From: Siphonodentalium dalli
Taxonomy: Eukaryota; Mollusca; Scaphopoda; Gadilida; Siphonodentaliidae
Reading direction: 5' to 3'
DNA: 64,000 nt
Assembly: GCA_032622095.1 (NCBI GenBank)
Contig: CP136065.1
Span: 246,573,474 to 246,637,473 of the forward strand
Shown: piece after piece, positions 22,456 to 33,787 of the stretch
Position numbering within the stretch: the first letter of the stretch is position 1
Layout: each line of letters begins with the position of its first letter
The notes under the pieces: generated by a model
Told to the model about the DNA's origin: nothing
Seen by the model: only the letters and a program-made list of their open reading frames with translations
Database searches by the model: none
Translations under genes and position numbers: made by a program

Positions 22456-23779
22456 CAGTAAAACATGTCTTGAGAGACCACCGTCAACGGCGACCACCTG
22501 CTATTTCCGACCGCATTTCCTGTTCACCGACTGGTTTATTCTATATATCACCTTCAATGTGCGACCACCTGTCAAACGCGACCACCTAATATTTGGTTCA
22601 AAACACGAATTTCACCTGAAATTTATTAACGAAGAAAGAAACAGAAACGTCAGTTAAACTATGCAGTATTGCACGTGAAAAGACACTTGATACAACCGGA
22701 TATGAGTGATCTTCGTCATCAATTTATTTAACCGCTCTGGTAGAGCAACCACACAATACAAATGTGTGTATACAGTGAAACATTAAATGCTAAATAGACA
22801 CCAAATCCTCTCTGATGGACCCAAATGTCGCATCCACAAATATAAAAATATGAAAGTTATTCAGTTAAGAGTTTGAAGTTTGAACAAGCCCGTGTCACAT
22901 AATATTAGTAAGCGAAACCAAACATAAAAAATACGGAATTTCCGATATGACAAATGGACTCGTCTTCACGTTTACCTCAGACATAAATGGACACGTTCTG
23001 TGCACGTGCATAATGCGACTCAATGTTATTCAATGTATGCGTGGTATTATCTGATATTTAATTGGCTTCAGACTGGAGACCATTAACAAATTGGTCCTTT
23101 GTTAAAGTAGACATGGTTGCATATTTGTTTTGACAAATGATTCAGTCAGCTCGTTGGAGAACAATTAATTAATATAATAAGGGATTATGAGGGATGCCCA
23201 AAAATGGTTTTAGTGGATGCGTGTCCGCGGCTTACTTAATGTAAATACACTCGTGTAAGAGTCGTGTTGTCGTATAAAAGCATTTGATAGTTTATGGCTG
23301 GCAGTTGGGATTAAGGAAAGGGCCTCTCGGCCCTTTCGACAATCCTGGGGATAGCCACCCCAAACCACTCACCTCAAATGGCTGGCAGTTTGTAAGTTCT
23401 TAAATTTAAATCATGGATCGTTTTTCTAAATATGCAACGCCACAGAAAAAACGTAAATTCTCACTCTTGAGGAAAGAATCAACGTGATCGACAAGTCTGA
23501 AAAAGGTCTAAGTGCACGAAAAATATCGTTTGAACTATCTATTGGCAAGACACAAATTCAAAAAATTATTCAGAATAATGATTCCATCCGAAAAGAGTGG
23601 GAGAATGGACACAATTGTTTAAAATGAGATTATATCTTTGTGCTTTATGAATAGCTGATCCATGTTCTAATCAACAATCTTATGGTACATAATTTAACTT
23701 TTTTGGTAAATCCACCACCTGTCTTGAAAGACCATTTTTTACCGAAAAAATGGGTGGTCTTTCAAGACAGATTTTACTG
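22456..23779. mobile_element. pogo/Tigger-like element inserted in copia RNase H
   Basis: TIR CAGTAAAACATGTCTTGAGA / TCTTTCAAGACAGATTTTACTG; preceded by TA. Subterminal GCGACCACC motifs. Size 1324 bp. It carries only a transposase N-terminal relic (23413-23627). The right flank does not show a clean TA, so the target duplication has decayed. Confidence 0.7.
23413..23627 (+). pseudogene. pogo-like transposase N-terminal HTH relic
   Basis: Begins MDRFSKYATPQKKRKF and, after a one-base frameshift, continues LTLEERINVIDKSEKGLSAR, KISFELSIGKTQIQKII. This is the CENP-B/psq-type helix-turn-helix of Tigger transposases. It ends at a stop; the DDE domain is absent. Confidence 0.7.
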
Positions 23780-24381
23780 TTTTACATGCACTTGAGAATC
23801 CGTCTGGTAAGTTAGCTAGTGATGCATCACAGTAGACTTTCAATCGCATTTGATTGATATCGAACAGTTTGGGAAACTTTATGCTCTAATGTCCAAGTTG
23901 AAGCTTCTTCACTAATTTATTTGCATTTAGAATATGCTCCACTTTAGGTTCCTTCACACAAGTACTTAATTCTAGAGCATCAAATGACGAATCTGGTCTG
24001 GTCTGATTCACAACCCAGTTAATCTGACCAATAGCACATCTCAACTGGGTTACTTCACCTGAGTTAAGAGAGTCATTTTTCCTTGATGCACGATCAACTG
24101 TTATCGGGATCTTGCACATTGAATTGACATAATGTTTCTGATTCATCTCCATACCATTTTCATCCTTAAACAAATCCAGACTCATGTATTTGAAATCATC
24201 TTTAGCTTGTTTTCCAATCTTCAGTCCAACACCATACAAAGTCATCAACATGCATAAGAAACATTCCTTCTAAGCCTTCTGTTGAATGCATGTAGAATAG
24301 AGCAGGATCGTTCATTGATCTTTCACATTTTGCAGACTTGAGAACTTCACATACTCGCATATACCACATCCTAGATGCATC
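23780..24381 (-). pseudogene. copia pol: reverse transcriptase end and RNase H start
   Basis: After a frameshift the protein continues with GMFLMHVDDFVW (catalytic DD retained), then a frame with YVNSMCKIPITVDRASRK, LRCAIGQINWVVNQTRPDSS, and finally YCDASLANLPDGFSSA, the start of RNase H. At least two frameshifts. The frame is cut by the pogo-like insertion at 23779. Confidence 0.78.
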
Positions 24382-25473
24382 CTAGACACATTTTTTTAGT
24401 CTCCATAGTTTATTGTAATGTGCAATGCCCTTTGGAGGTTTTACAAATATCTCTCTCTCAATTGACTTTCCTTGTAAGAATGCCGCCTTTATGTCTATGA
24501 TATTACATTTCCAGGAAAAAGCTGATGCTAGTCCAACAAAAACTTTAAGAGTAACTTTACCAGCTGCAGGTGAATCAGTCTTATTCTCAACACTTTCCTC
24601 AAAGCCTCTTGCCACAAGTCTTGCTTTCACTTTAAGTTGTCCTTCTGAAAACTTCTCTGTGATCACCCACCGAGTAGTTATAAATGGCTGACCATTGTCT
24701 GTAACTTCCTCAAAGACCTCAAATTGCTTCCAGTTGCCAATTTCCTGAGATTTTGCTGAGGAAACTGCATCAGGGTTGGCACTGACAACGTTTACTTCCA
24801 CGTCCGTAAGTATTTCACTTTGTATGAGATCTGCCGGTACTGAATTACATGCAGAATGTTCCCATTTCTCCACTTCATGTTTAAAGTCAATACATTTGGT
24901 ATCACCACTAATATCACAGATATTCATCCAATCAGAATACTTTCCACCAACTTTTCCACATCGACTTACAACTTCAGCATCACACCATTCAGCATCACTC
25001 TTTGTAATAAATCTGATCTTATCACCCACTTTTGGCAGTCTGTTAACAGTTACATCAGGATCAGTACATGTAGCATTTTCATCATTACTGTTAATTACTT
25101 CTCCATCAGAATCATCACTTTCAACAGATTGAGAATTTTCATTACTTTGAACCACTGGAACATTGTCATCAGGAATTGTTTCAGAAACAGATGTGTCAGT
25201 AGTAACAAATTCATGTCCAGCTTTAACAAGTCGACATGTAGGAACTCTGATGTAAAGGCTTCCATGACGTACAAACACTATTTTACCGTCCTGTCCAAGA
25301 ACTTTTCCAGGTCCACTCCATTCGTCCCTTTTCACACTTTTGAAATACACTTTTTCACCAACACAATATTTCTCAACACTTGGTCGAATCTGATGTCTGA
25401 GTGCTCTCCTTATTTTCTCCGAAGCTTCTGCTCCAATAAAAGCTTGTCTAGCCGAATGTAGTGCACCTCGCAA
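24382..25473 (-). pseudogene. copia pol: integrase C-terminal domain and reverse transcriptase start
   Basis: A 363-codon frame. The N-terminal third has the integrase tail (VGEKVYFKSVKRDEWSGPGK, then VFVRHG). An acidic linker of about 130 residues follows, then the RVT_2 start: GNWKQFEVFEEV, TRWVITEKF, KARLVARGFEE, DIKAAFLQGK and IFVKPPKG. The frame breaks after KLWRLKKCV, where copia elements normally continue with YGL. Truncated at its 5' side, so not functional. Confidence 0.85.
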
Positions 25474-25615
25474 CTAATCCCTCAAGAATGACAATTATTA
25501 GCAGTGTTAGCAAATCCAGTGAGTTTTGTATCATAGGCAACAGTTCATATTTCCTTAATTCTGCACATGGATTCTGCATTTTTCTCACAGTTATCTCTTG
25601 TGTTTATATTTCCAG

Positions 25616-25744
25616 ACCGATATCTCTAGCTGATTTGTGCAGTACCCAAATTAACCTGCGTTTCACTGTCGATGGATACCTCACCGGGGATATGCAGCAG
25701 TTACTTCCTCCAGTCCGGGGAGTGTACCTTGATCCACATACCGG
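25616..25744 (+). CDS. Exon 8
   Basis: Acceptor TTATATTTCCAG ends at 25615; donor CCGG|GTAAGA. Codes residues 621-663, including ISLADLCSTQINLRFTVDG and MQQLLPPVRGVYLDPHTG. The last ~55 exon bases plus the donor are the founding unit of a 12-site tandem array immediately downstream. The first donor is used here because phase joins exon 9; in principle later copies could also be used. Confidence 0.85.
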
Positions 25745-26345
25745 GTAAGAATTACTTCCCCTGTCAGGCGAGTTATCCTCGATCCACATAGCGGGTAAGA
25801 ATTACTTACCCTGTCAGGCGAGTTGTCCTTGATCCACATACCGGGTAAGAATTACTTCCCCTGTCAGGCGAGTTATCCTCGATCCACATACCGGGTAAGA
25901 ATAGATATCAGCAGTTACATCCCCCTATGAGGGGAGTGTCCTTCAATCCATATACGGGGGTAAGAATCACTTCCCCTGTCAGGCGAGTTCTACTTGATCC
26001 ACATAGCGGGTAAGAATAGATATCAGCAGTTACATCCCCATGTGAGGGGAGTGTCCTTCAATCCACATACCGGGTAAGAATTACTTCCCCTATCAGGTGA
26101 GTTGTCCTTGATCCACATAGCGGGTAAGAATTACTTCCCTTGTCAGGCGAGTTCTACTTGATCCACATAGCAGGTAAGAATTACTTCCCCTGTCAGGGGA
26201 GTGTACCTCGATCCACATACCGGGTAAGAATAGATATCAGCAGTTACATCCCCCTGTGAGGGGAGTGTCCTTCAATCCACAAACTGGGTAAGAATTACTT
26301 CCCCTGTCAGGCGAGTTGTCCTTGATCCACATAACGGGTAAGAAT
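25745..26345 (+). repeat. 12-donor tandem array derived from exon 8 end
   Basis: Units of about 50 and 59 bp end in TTGATCCACATACCGG followed by GTAAGAAT. Donor-like GTAAGA sites lie at 25745 (genuine), 25795, 25845, 25895, 25960, 26010, 26074, 26124, 26174, 26224, 26288 and 26338. The longer units still resemble exon sequence (CAGCAGTTACATCCCCCTGT). Confidence 0.93.
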
Positions 26346-26350
26346 TACTT

Positions 26351-26750
26351 CCCCTGTCAGATCCACATGCCAGTTGAAAATAGTTCCCATGAATCTTGCT
26401 GAAACAAAAATGAGCTACAGTGTAATGGACAATTCTCTATGTTACTTCAGCAGGAGAAAAATGGGGGTATACTGGGTTGACTTATTCACAAGTGATGATG
26501 TTGAAATGGGTCTAAATTGTATTTGTGAGCTGCAGATGAATTTCTATCAGTCACCTCACAAGTGAAAAAGGACATATATTTCTGTCTGTTTTAAACACAA
26601 ATTCAAAAGTTTGTGTAAACACAGTTTTGAATCGATGCTTATTGATCAACCATACTATGTCCAAACTGACAATAAAATTGATGTTTGTTAGACTGATACC
26701 ATATTATAACAAAGATCTCAATATTTATTGATTTATTGACTTTAATATCT
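26351..26750. other. Intron 8 middle
   Basis: Unremarkable AT-rich sequence, no repeat recognised. Confidence 0.4.
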
Positions 26751-26754
26751 AACA

Positions 26755-27240
26755 CTGCACTATATTTAATAATCTGCACCCCTCAAAATTTACCCTGCAT
26801 CCCACTAAATTTAACATGCACCTCACTAAATTTAACCTGCACCTCACTAAATTTAACATGCACCCACTAAATTTAACATGCACCCACTAAATTTAACCTG
26901 CACCTCACTAAATTTAACCTGCACCTCACTAAATTTAACATGCACCACTAAATTTAACATGCACCTCACTAAATTTAACCTGCACCTCACTAAATTTAAC
27001 ATGCACCCACTAAATTTAACCCTGCTAAATTTAACCTGGACCCACTAAATTTAACATGCACCCACTAAATTTAACTCTGCTAAATTTAACCTGGACCCAC
27101 TAAATTTAACATGCACCCACTAAATTTAACTCTGCTAAATTTAACCTGGACCCACTAAATTTAACCTGGACCCACTAAATTTAACATGCACCCACTAAAT
27201 TTAACCCTGCTAAATTTAACCTGGACCCACTAAATTTAAT
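26755..27240. repeat. Minisatellite, ~20 bp unit CACTAAATTTAACMTGCACC
   Basis: About 24 units, with variant higher-order blocks (CTGCTAAATTTAACCTGGAC) towards the right. Confidence 0.92.
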
Positions 27241-27534
27241 CTGCCCTTCACTACTTTCTGGTCAGGGGATTGTCTGCAACTCACAAGTAGGTTGCCCCAC
27301 AATTGCATCTGCAGGGAAGTGCCATGTGTCTATTGTCCACCTGTCCGACCATCCATCCGGGCATATCTCTCTTGGGTTATCTGAATGAAAGTTTGTCTGG
27401 AGGTTCACCAGCACGACTGAGGTGAAAACGATGTTCACATTTTTCATTCTGGAGTTATCCTTCTTTGTTTGGGTTCTGTCATGCCTATGTTTCAATTTGG
27501 CACCGTGCAGATATGCCAACACCAGAGGTGCAAA
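27241..27534. repeat. Fragment of GAGTTATCCTTCTTTGTTT repeat family
   Basis: Contains CTGTCCGACCATCCATCC and TGGAGTTATCCTTCTTTGTT, shared with the 11780-12130 and 55690-55840 regions. Confidence 0.5.
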
Positions 27535-27918
27535 CTGCTTGTTGAGGCAGAGATGATCGACAGTGTTCTGATGCTTGTTCCTTGTTTTCCTTGTTTTCAC
27601 CAGGCAGAGAATAGTTCGATCAAATCCCTGTGATATAAAAATGAACTACATTTTCATTGACACTTTCATTTGTTTTCACCAAGCAGAGAATATAGTTTGA
27701 TCAAATCCCTGTGATATAAAAATGAGCTGCAATTTCATTGACACTTTCATTTGTTTTCACCAGGCAGAGAATAGTCCGATCAAATCCCAGTGATATAGAA
27801 ATGAGCTAAATTGTCATTGACACTTTTTTCTTAGGCCAAAGAATTATTCAATCAAATCATTTGAGACAGAGATGAGCGACCGTGTTATTGATGCTTGTTC
27901 TTTTTTTGTTTTCACCAG
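27535..27918 (+). repeat. Acceptor-side array derived from the intron 8 / exon 9 junction
   Basis: About 80 bp units of TTGTTTTCACCAGGCAGAGA, then ATAGTTCGATCAAATCCC, with AG sites ending near 27603, 27683, 27763, 27834 and the genuine 27918. Each copy includes the polypyrimidine tract, acceptor and about 40 exon bases. Earlier copies are followed by stops. Confidence 0.88.
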
Positions 27919-28001
27919 ACAGAGAATAGTTCGATCAAATCCCGGTGACACAGAAACATGGTTGGACTCTTATGAATGGCTTCAAAAGGTCATCTCCACA
28001 G
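27919..28001 (+). CDS. Exon 9: short exon with duplicated acceptor
   Basis: Acceptor TTTTCACCAG ends at 27918; donor ACAG|GTTAGA. Codes residues 664-691 (QRIVRSNPGDTETWLDSYEW followed by LQKVIST). The polypyrimidine tract, acceptor and exon start are repeated about four times upstream in diverged form. The most downstream copy is chosen because it is the only one followed by an open frame through to a donor in the right phase. Confidence 0.82.
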
Positions 28002-28401
28002 GTTAGAATCACACCCTGGCATTGAATACATCCCTACCACAGTCAATAAATAGCCATGTTCTCATCCAACTTATCTTATCTTTATAATTTGGATGAATTT
28101 TAGGGCAAATGGGTGAATTAAATTATTTTTTTTTTATTTTTCCAACAGAAATAGTCATGGTCAGTTCTGGAAATTGAAGTGTGCACATTTCAAAATTTTT
28201 CATAGCCTATTTTTGTTCCCCTGATTGATGCTTAAGTAACCCATAGTTCATTCCACTGGAATGATCCGATAACTCATATGTCCTGTAAGTTACCTAAAAG
28301 CTTATGCAAACTGCTTCAATGACTAGAAATTTTCCTAACATACATGGTTATACCGGTATTAGTGATGAATAATGAATAGATAATGAGATATTGATCTTTA
28401 A

Positions 28402-28608
28402 CCCTTTCAGTGCCAAGTCTGATTTTTGTATCAACCAATATTTCCTTGATAATTTTTCAAATTTATTGTTTATAATAATGTGATACATTGATTTAAAGAG
28501 CTCTTAGATCTCTTTCCATCAATGTATCACATTATTATAATTAATAAATTTGAAAAATGATCAAGGAAATATGGGTTGATACAAAAATCGGACTTGGCAC
28601 TGAAAGGG
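28402..28608. mobile_element. TTAA palindromic MITE, CCCTTTCAGTGCC family
   Basis: 207 bp, flanked by TTAA at 28398-28401 and 28609-28612, near-identical in design to the 4531 copy. Confidence 0.85.
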
Positions 28609-28612
28609 TTAA

Positions 28613-29549
28613 TAGTCTTCCACTGCTTTTATTCACTAATGATGAGCAATGGTTATTCTTTGTATATGTGGTTTGGTGCACTTGATTGGGTAATTATTGA
28701 GCTAATTAATCAGTGATAACGAGACCTTCATGAAAGTTCTAGGCAACCTGTTTTTCGTCAGCATAACCTGTTTTTCGTTTGCAGCATTTCCATTTTAGGT
28801 AACCTCTAGGTGAACTGAACAGTTGTTCGCAGTCCTGAAATTGAATTAGTATACTACTTTGTATCATACCATGTGCTTCAAGTCCCACTTAATTTTTGAG
28901 TCACTGATTATTTATTTTTTTATAGTGCCTTGATATAAGGTTTTAATAACAATATTTGCCATAAAATATGATTAAAATACTATAATTCATCACCATTTGA
29001 AACCTCTGTGTCTTAAGATATAGAGTTATTCCCCTTCCATTGAAAATAATGAAACTTTACCACAGAACACAGGTCAATATTTCACAGTTCCATTACACCA
29101 AATAAGTTGATAATACAATGGTTTGGAGCTTCCTCTTTCAAATGGTATATCATACTGTATCATATGGCATATATTTTATATAAAATGATCTGGGGGTTTG
29201 AAAATTAAGTGGGCCTTTCAGAAATGCTCAATGTGATCAGATTTGAGTGATTGTAATGAGTTATTGCAGAGTAATTCAACAGTTGACATATGAGACAAAG
29301 AAACTTAAGACTCCAAACTATCAGAATAAAATGGTAATAATCAATAGGAACCAAATTGGACTCGCGATGGTTTTGCCTAAGTCGGCCATGATGATAAGAC
29401 ATCTTAAATAATCACACAGCTACATGTAATTGAAAATTAATTTTGTAATGAAATAATCACTCCATTATTATGAACCAAGCATTATGAATAAAACATTACT
29501 TTCTACAAAATTGCTCATTATTAAATTTCTGTCAAAAAAGTCGAGCCTT
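28613..29549. other. Intron 9
   Basis: AT-rich, no clear repeat or gene. Confidence 0.4.
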
Positions 29550-29815
29550 ATAACCCTTTAATTATGAGAGCTGCGCTGGTGCAGCATTAAAGACCCTGTG
29601 CCAATGCATTCTTGTATATATGCAAGTCTCCCATAGGGCACCTCGCATATATAAGAGAAAGCACTGGCTTACAAGGACAAGGTAACTATTGTTAGGCCAA
29701 TGTATTGTCTTATATATTCAAGGTTCCCTATGAGAGACTCACGTATATTAGAGAATACATCAGCACAGGGTTTTTACAAAATTTCAGGAATTTCCATTCA
29801 TTGAGTACCTTTAAC
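29550..29815. mobile_element. Degraded TTAA MITE, CCCTTTMATKATG family
   Basis: AACCCTTTAATTATGAGAGC at the left, GAGTACCTTTAAC at the right, with two internal TATATAAGAGAA palindromes. It ends only about 75 bases before exon 10. Confidence 0.65.
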
Positions 29816-29888
29816 ATCTCTCGACCAACTCTCAACCAATTGAATTACAATATAATCTATTGCTGGAATTACCTTCTTACAATTGCAG

Positions 29889-30088
29889 TCACCATGTTCT
29901 TGCCCACACCACGGCAGTTATATGCTGATGATGACGGCACGACTGTTCATCTTCTTTGTGCCACTTCTAAACTACTGACTTGCATCACAAATGTCAATTG
30001 TTCGATGGCTTCGTTACACTGGCAAGACAGAGAAGGTCATAAGGTCAAATTGAATCTTATACCAATTATGAGGAAATTCGCTTACCAG
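29889..30088 (+). CDS. Exon 10
   Basis: Acceptor ACAATTGCAG ends at 29888; donor CCAG|GTGAGT. Codes residues 692-758: MFLPTPRQLYADDDGTTVHL, then Cys-containing strands and LHWQDREGHKVKLNLIPIM. It ends in phase 0. Composition shifts from helical to mixed strand and turn. The downstream intron is the largest seen (20.6 kb). Confidence 0.83.
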
Positions 30089-30124
30089 GTGAGTCAAGAA
30101 TAATTAACTATTTTAGTTTAGGGA

Positions 30125-30720
30125 ACTCCATGGTCTAGTGGTTAGAGTGTGTGGCCTTTCTTCACTGTCTACAGGAGATGAGTTTGCACACTGTCTACAG
30201 GAGATGAGTTTGCACACTGTCTACAGGAGATGAGTTTGCATACTGTCTACAGGAGATGAGTTTGCACACTGTCTACATGAGATGAGTTTGCACACTGTCT
30301 ACAGGAGATGAGTTTGCACACTGTCTACAGGAGATGAGTTTGCACACTGTCTACAGGAGATGAGTTTGCACACTGTCTACAGGAGATGAGTTTGCACACT
30401 GTCTACAGGAGATGAGTTTGCACACTGTCTACAGGAGATGAGTTTGCACACTGTCTACAGGAGATGAGTTTGCACACTGTCTACATGAGATGAGTTTGCA
30501 CACTGTCTACAGGAGATGAGTTTGCACACTGTCTACATGAGATGAGTTTGCACACTGTCTACAGGAGATGAGTTTGCACACTGTCACAGGAGATGAGTTT
30601 GCACACTGTCTACAGGAGATGAGTTTGCACACTGTCTACAGGAGATGAGTTTGCACACTGTCTACAGGAGATGAGTTTGCACACTGTCTACAGGAGATGA
30701 GTTTGCCTCCTGCCAGTGGA
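30125..30720. repeat. tRNA-like head followed by 26-bp minisatellite
   Basis: ATGGTCTAGTGGTTAGAGTG resembles a tRNA A-box region, as in tRNA-derived SINEs. It is followed by about 21 units of GAGATGAGTTTGCACACTGT plus CTACAG. No B-box is seen, so the SINE call is tentative; the minisatellite is certain. Confidence 0.8.
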
Positions 30721-30724
30721 TTAA

Positions 30725-30974
30725 CCCTTTCATGATATGAGCTGTACTGGTGCACCTTTAAAGATCCTGTGCCAGTGCATTCTCTTATATATTCAAGTAT
30801 CCCATAGGGAGCCTCACATACATAAGAGAATGCACTGGATTACAAGGTCAATGTAAATATTGTTATTCCCTTTATATGCGAGGCTCCCTATGGTAGACTC
30901 GCATTTACTAGTATAAGAGAATGCATTGGCACAGGATTTTCACAAAATTTCAGGAAGCTCCAGTCATCAAAGGG
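30725..30974. mobile_element. TTAA MITE, CCCTTTCATGAT family
   Basis: 250 bp with TTAA at 30721-30724 and 30975-30978; CCCTTTCATGATATGAGCT at the left, AGCTCCAGTCATCAAAGGG at the right; two internal palindromes with TATATAAGAGAATGCAYTGG. Confidence 0.85.
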
Positions 30975-31263
30975 TTAAGTAACATGTGGCTTTCGAGTCA
31001 TACGCTCTTCAAATCTTGTGCAAAACTTTGACCCTTGAGCACTGGGACTGCTTCACACCAATCAAGCGTTAAGCCTTTCAGTGCCAGGTCCGATTTTTGT
31101 ATCAACCCATATACCCTGTGCCAATTATTCTCTTATATATGCGAGTCGACCATAGGTCGCCTCGCATATATAAGAGAATGCATTGGCCTAACAATTTTTC
31201 ATCATTTGTTATTATTTTTTATAATTTTTTACAATTTTAATAATTTTTTCTTATATTCTTTAA

Positions 31264-32703
31264 CTCTTTCGCTGCCAAACGCGCATAAATGCGAACTTCG
31301 GAGACGCTGCCAATCGCGCATTTTTGCGAATTTGGTATGTAGTCTAATGTATGGGATATAACTCTATTCTTTCCAGCATGTTTGACAGTGTACAATGTAT
31401 TTATCTGTAGTATTGTTGCGCGCGAACAATTTAAAGCGACACTGTCCTCAAGGTCATGCTATTTCTGACGTTATGGGAGTACAGTCAGAGCCGGAATATT
31501 GCGTCATTGTTGTTAGCACGTGGTTATCAGTCGAAAATGGCTGCTCGCAAAAGACTCAGGACTGAAGAAGTTATTGTTATTACCTCTATACTCTAATGAT
31601 CGAGGGGCGCCTGCAGCGCATAAGATACTTATACCTATTATTTATGTGGGCAGTAGCCTCTATAGGGGCGCCTGCGGCGCATAAGATACTATGGGTGGCG
31701 GGATGGGGTGGTGGGTGGGTAACTAACCTTTATACTCTAATGATCGAGGGGCACCTGCGGTGCATAAGATAATTATACCTATTATTTATGTGGGCAGTAG
31801 CCTCTATAGGGGCCCCTGCGGCGCATAAGATACTATGGGTGGCGGGATAGGGTGGCGGGTGGGTAACTAACCTCTATACTCTAATGATCGAGGGTCGCCT
31901 GCGGCGCATAAGATACTTATACCTATTATTTATAATACACCTTTACTGGTTTTGAACAACCCTTGTCTATTGTATCGTTTTCCAGTGGTGATAACAGGCA
32001 AGTAAATCAATTATGCTGGTGAGTTGACCATGCGTACGCCCGCGTGACCCATATAATTCACATAAATCATCGTAAAACCCAATTTTCCTGAAATTCAAGA
32101 TGGCCGCCAAGATCACGTGACTTATAAGGGGCGGAGCAGGGTCATATGTCCCCCTGCAGGTATATATACATATGGGTATGGTTATATATATATATATCTA
32201 TATTTGGAATTGTACCTATCAGGGAATATTCAAGCAACAAAAGCACGAACTCAACAAAGTGCGCCATTGTATCCCATTTTGCTACAAATAGGTGGCAACT
32301 TGCATAAATCCAAAATGGACGCCAAGGTCACGTGATCTATTTTATGTCCAAAGTGGGTTCATATAGGTAGCTCCCGTGTACCTTACTGTTGGACATCGTA
32401 TAATTGGGTTGAAAATTAGAAAACAAACAACACACCCATTCATACCCACACAAAATGTACATATACAGGCAAATAGCCACTAATCCAAGATGGCCGCCAA
32501 TGTCACGTGACCTTGGTGGGCGTGTCCACGGTGGCATTCGACAGGGTATACCTATGTCTATATACATGTGAAGTTTCAACTAATTATATTAGAAACTGCT
32601 TGAGATATAATGTATTACCCATATATACCTGAAATACATGGATATATGTACAGGATGCGTGGCACTGGGGGTACGTCTGTGGTGGCGGGTGGCAGCGAAA
32701 GAG
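31264..32703. mobile_element. TTAA element, CTCTTTCGCTGCCA termini
   Basis: 1440 bp; CTCTTTCGCTGCCAAACGCG left, GGTGGCAGCGAAAGAG right, TTAA both sides (31260-31263, 32704-32707). It contains a 144 bp tandem block, then CAAGATGGCCGCCAAGATCACG-type repeats with TATATA tracts. No coding capacity. Confidence 0.75.
31582..31932. repeat. 144-bp tandem repeat, ~2.4 copies
   Basis: Units start ACCTCTATACTCTAATGATC at 31582, 31726 and 31870 and include GCGCATAAGATACT twice each. Confidence 0.88.
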
Positions 32704-32961
32704 TTAACAGACTTATTTTGTAGGTTTAGTGCCAGGGAATCTTACGTTTTTCATGGGCATCAAAATTATTACTATGATTACTTGGTGATAGTTTTGAGTT
32801 ATAACATGCCCTAAAGGTTTTATCTAGTTTGTTTTTAAATTTGCTATAGCATGCTTAAGCATACCCAAAACAAATTCAACCCAAAAAAATCTTTTTAGGG
32901 CCGATTTTACAGACCGTAAATTAGGGCCGATGAGATCGGCCCCTGGCACTGAAAGGGTTAA

Positions 32962-33643
32962 AAGTGTACTGAGTGAGGTGGGATGGGATGTATGGGTCTG
33001 GTCACATAAATTACAATACGAATACGCAGTCCTTCCCATGAGGGAAACACAACAAGAGCATTTATTTGCTCCCCCAATTCAGAAGATGGGTGTAATATTG
33101 CACCAATAATAATAATCGTAAGTTGGGTTTTTCTCAAACAAATTGTTATTGTGGGATAGACCTACATGTATGTCCAATTATATTTTCATATGCCCATAAT
33201 TGAACTGAGAAGGGAATTTCCGGAAATGATCTAAATAAACCTTAAAAGAGTTCAATATTGAATCAACAATTACCTTAAGTCACCTTAAGTCTTTGACAAG
33301 ATGGACTAGTGCAAATTTTAGCTCCAGTGAATTGGAATTGAAAATTACGAGTGTGTACGGGTGCTAGAGCAATCGCTCCCGTCTTCTGGGAAGGACTGAA
33401 TACGTATCTAGATATCTCAGGTGAATATACTGAGACCTTATAGTAGTTAAAATCATCTGTGCCTGGTAGCGATTCACCTAGTGTATTTGGGCATCGTAAT
33501 TGGACAAGATTTTCCCCCAATTCTGGCCCCCATACGTCCCAATTAACATATTACCACTAGTTATGAAGGAGAAAATACACACTGTATGTTGTCATTCGGC
33601 TAACCTTGTATAACTTTTATTGGTATGCATTTGTTGACCAGAG
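32962..33643. other. Intron 10 segment
   Basis: No recognised repeat or gene. Confidence 0.35.
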
Positions 33644-33645
33644 TA

Positions 33646-33785
33646 CCGTTATGCCTTAAATAATCAACTCCTTAACCACAGCAGAATTATGGGTAACTTT
33701 TCAGGATTTAGTCGGAAATATGGCTTGTTGTCATTCATTGGAAAGCTCTCACTGAGAGCATAGTCGATTATTTAGGGCATTACTG
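33646..33785. mobile_element. Tc1/mariner-like MITE, half deleted
   Basis: TA-flanked; begins CCGTTATGCCTTAAATAATC, ends GATTATTTAGGGCATTACTG. Identical in design to the full palindrome at 56364, but most of the right arm is missing. Confidence 0.75.
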
Positions 33786-33787
33786 TA

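Larger units (their letters stand above)
21625..25480 (-). mobile_element. Ty1/copia-type LTR retrotransposon relic, interrupted
   Basis: Read on the reverse strand: integrase C-terminus and reverse transcriptase (25473-23800), RNase H (two halves, to 21990), then a candidate 3' LTR (about 21979-21625, TGTGACATG...ACA). gag, protease and the integrase core are missing and no 5' LTR is seen. A pogo-like element splits RNase H. It lies in intron 7, antisense to the host gene. Confidence 0.82.
31073..32957. mobile_element. Composite TTAA element (CTTTCAGTGCC ends) hosting a second one
   Basis: GCCTTTCAGTGCCAGGTCCG follows TTAA 31069-31072; GGCACTGAAAGGG precedes TTAA 32958-32961. A TATATAAGAGAATGC hairpin is at 31117-31190 and a complete second element at 31264-32703. 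Confidence 0.65.

Noticed and set aside
25745-26345. Regular direct repeats resembling a CRISPR array
   Set aside because: Units are contiguous, with no unique spacers, derive from an exon edge, and the genome is eukaryotic.
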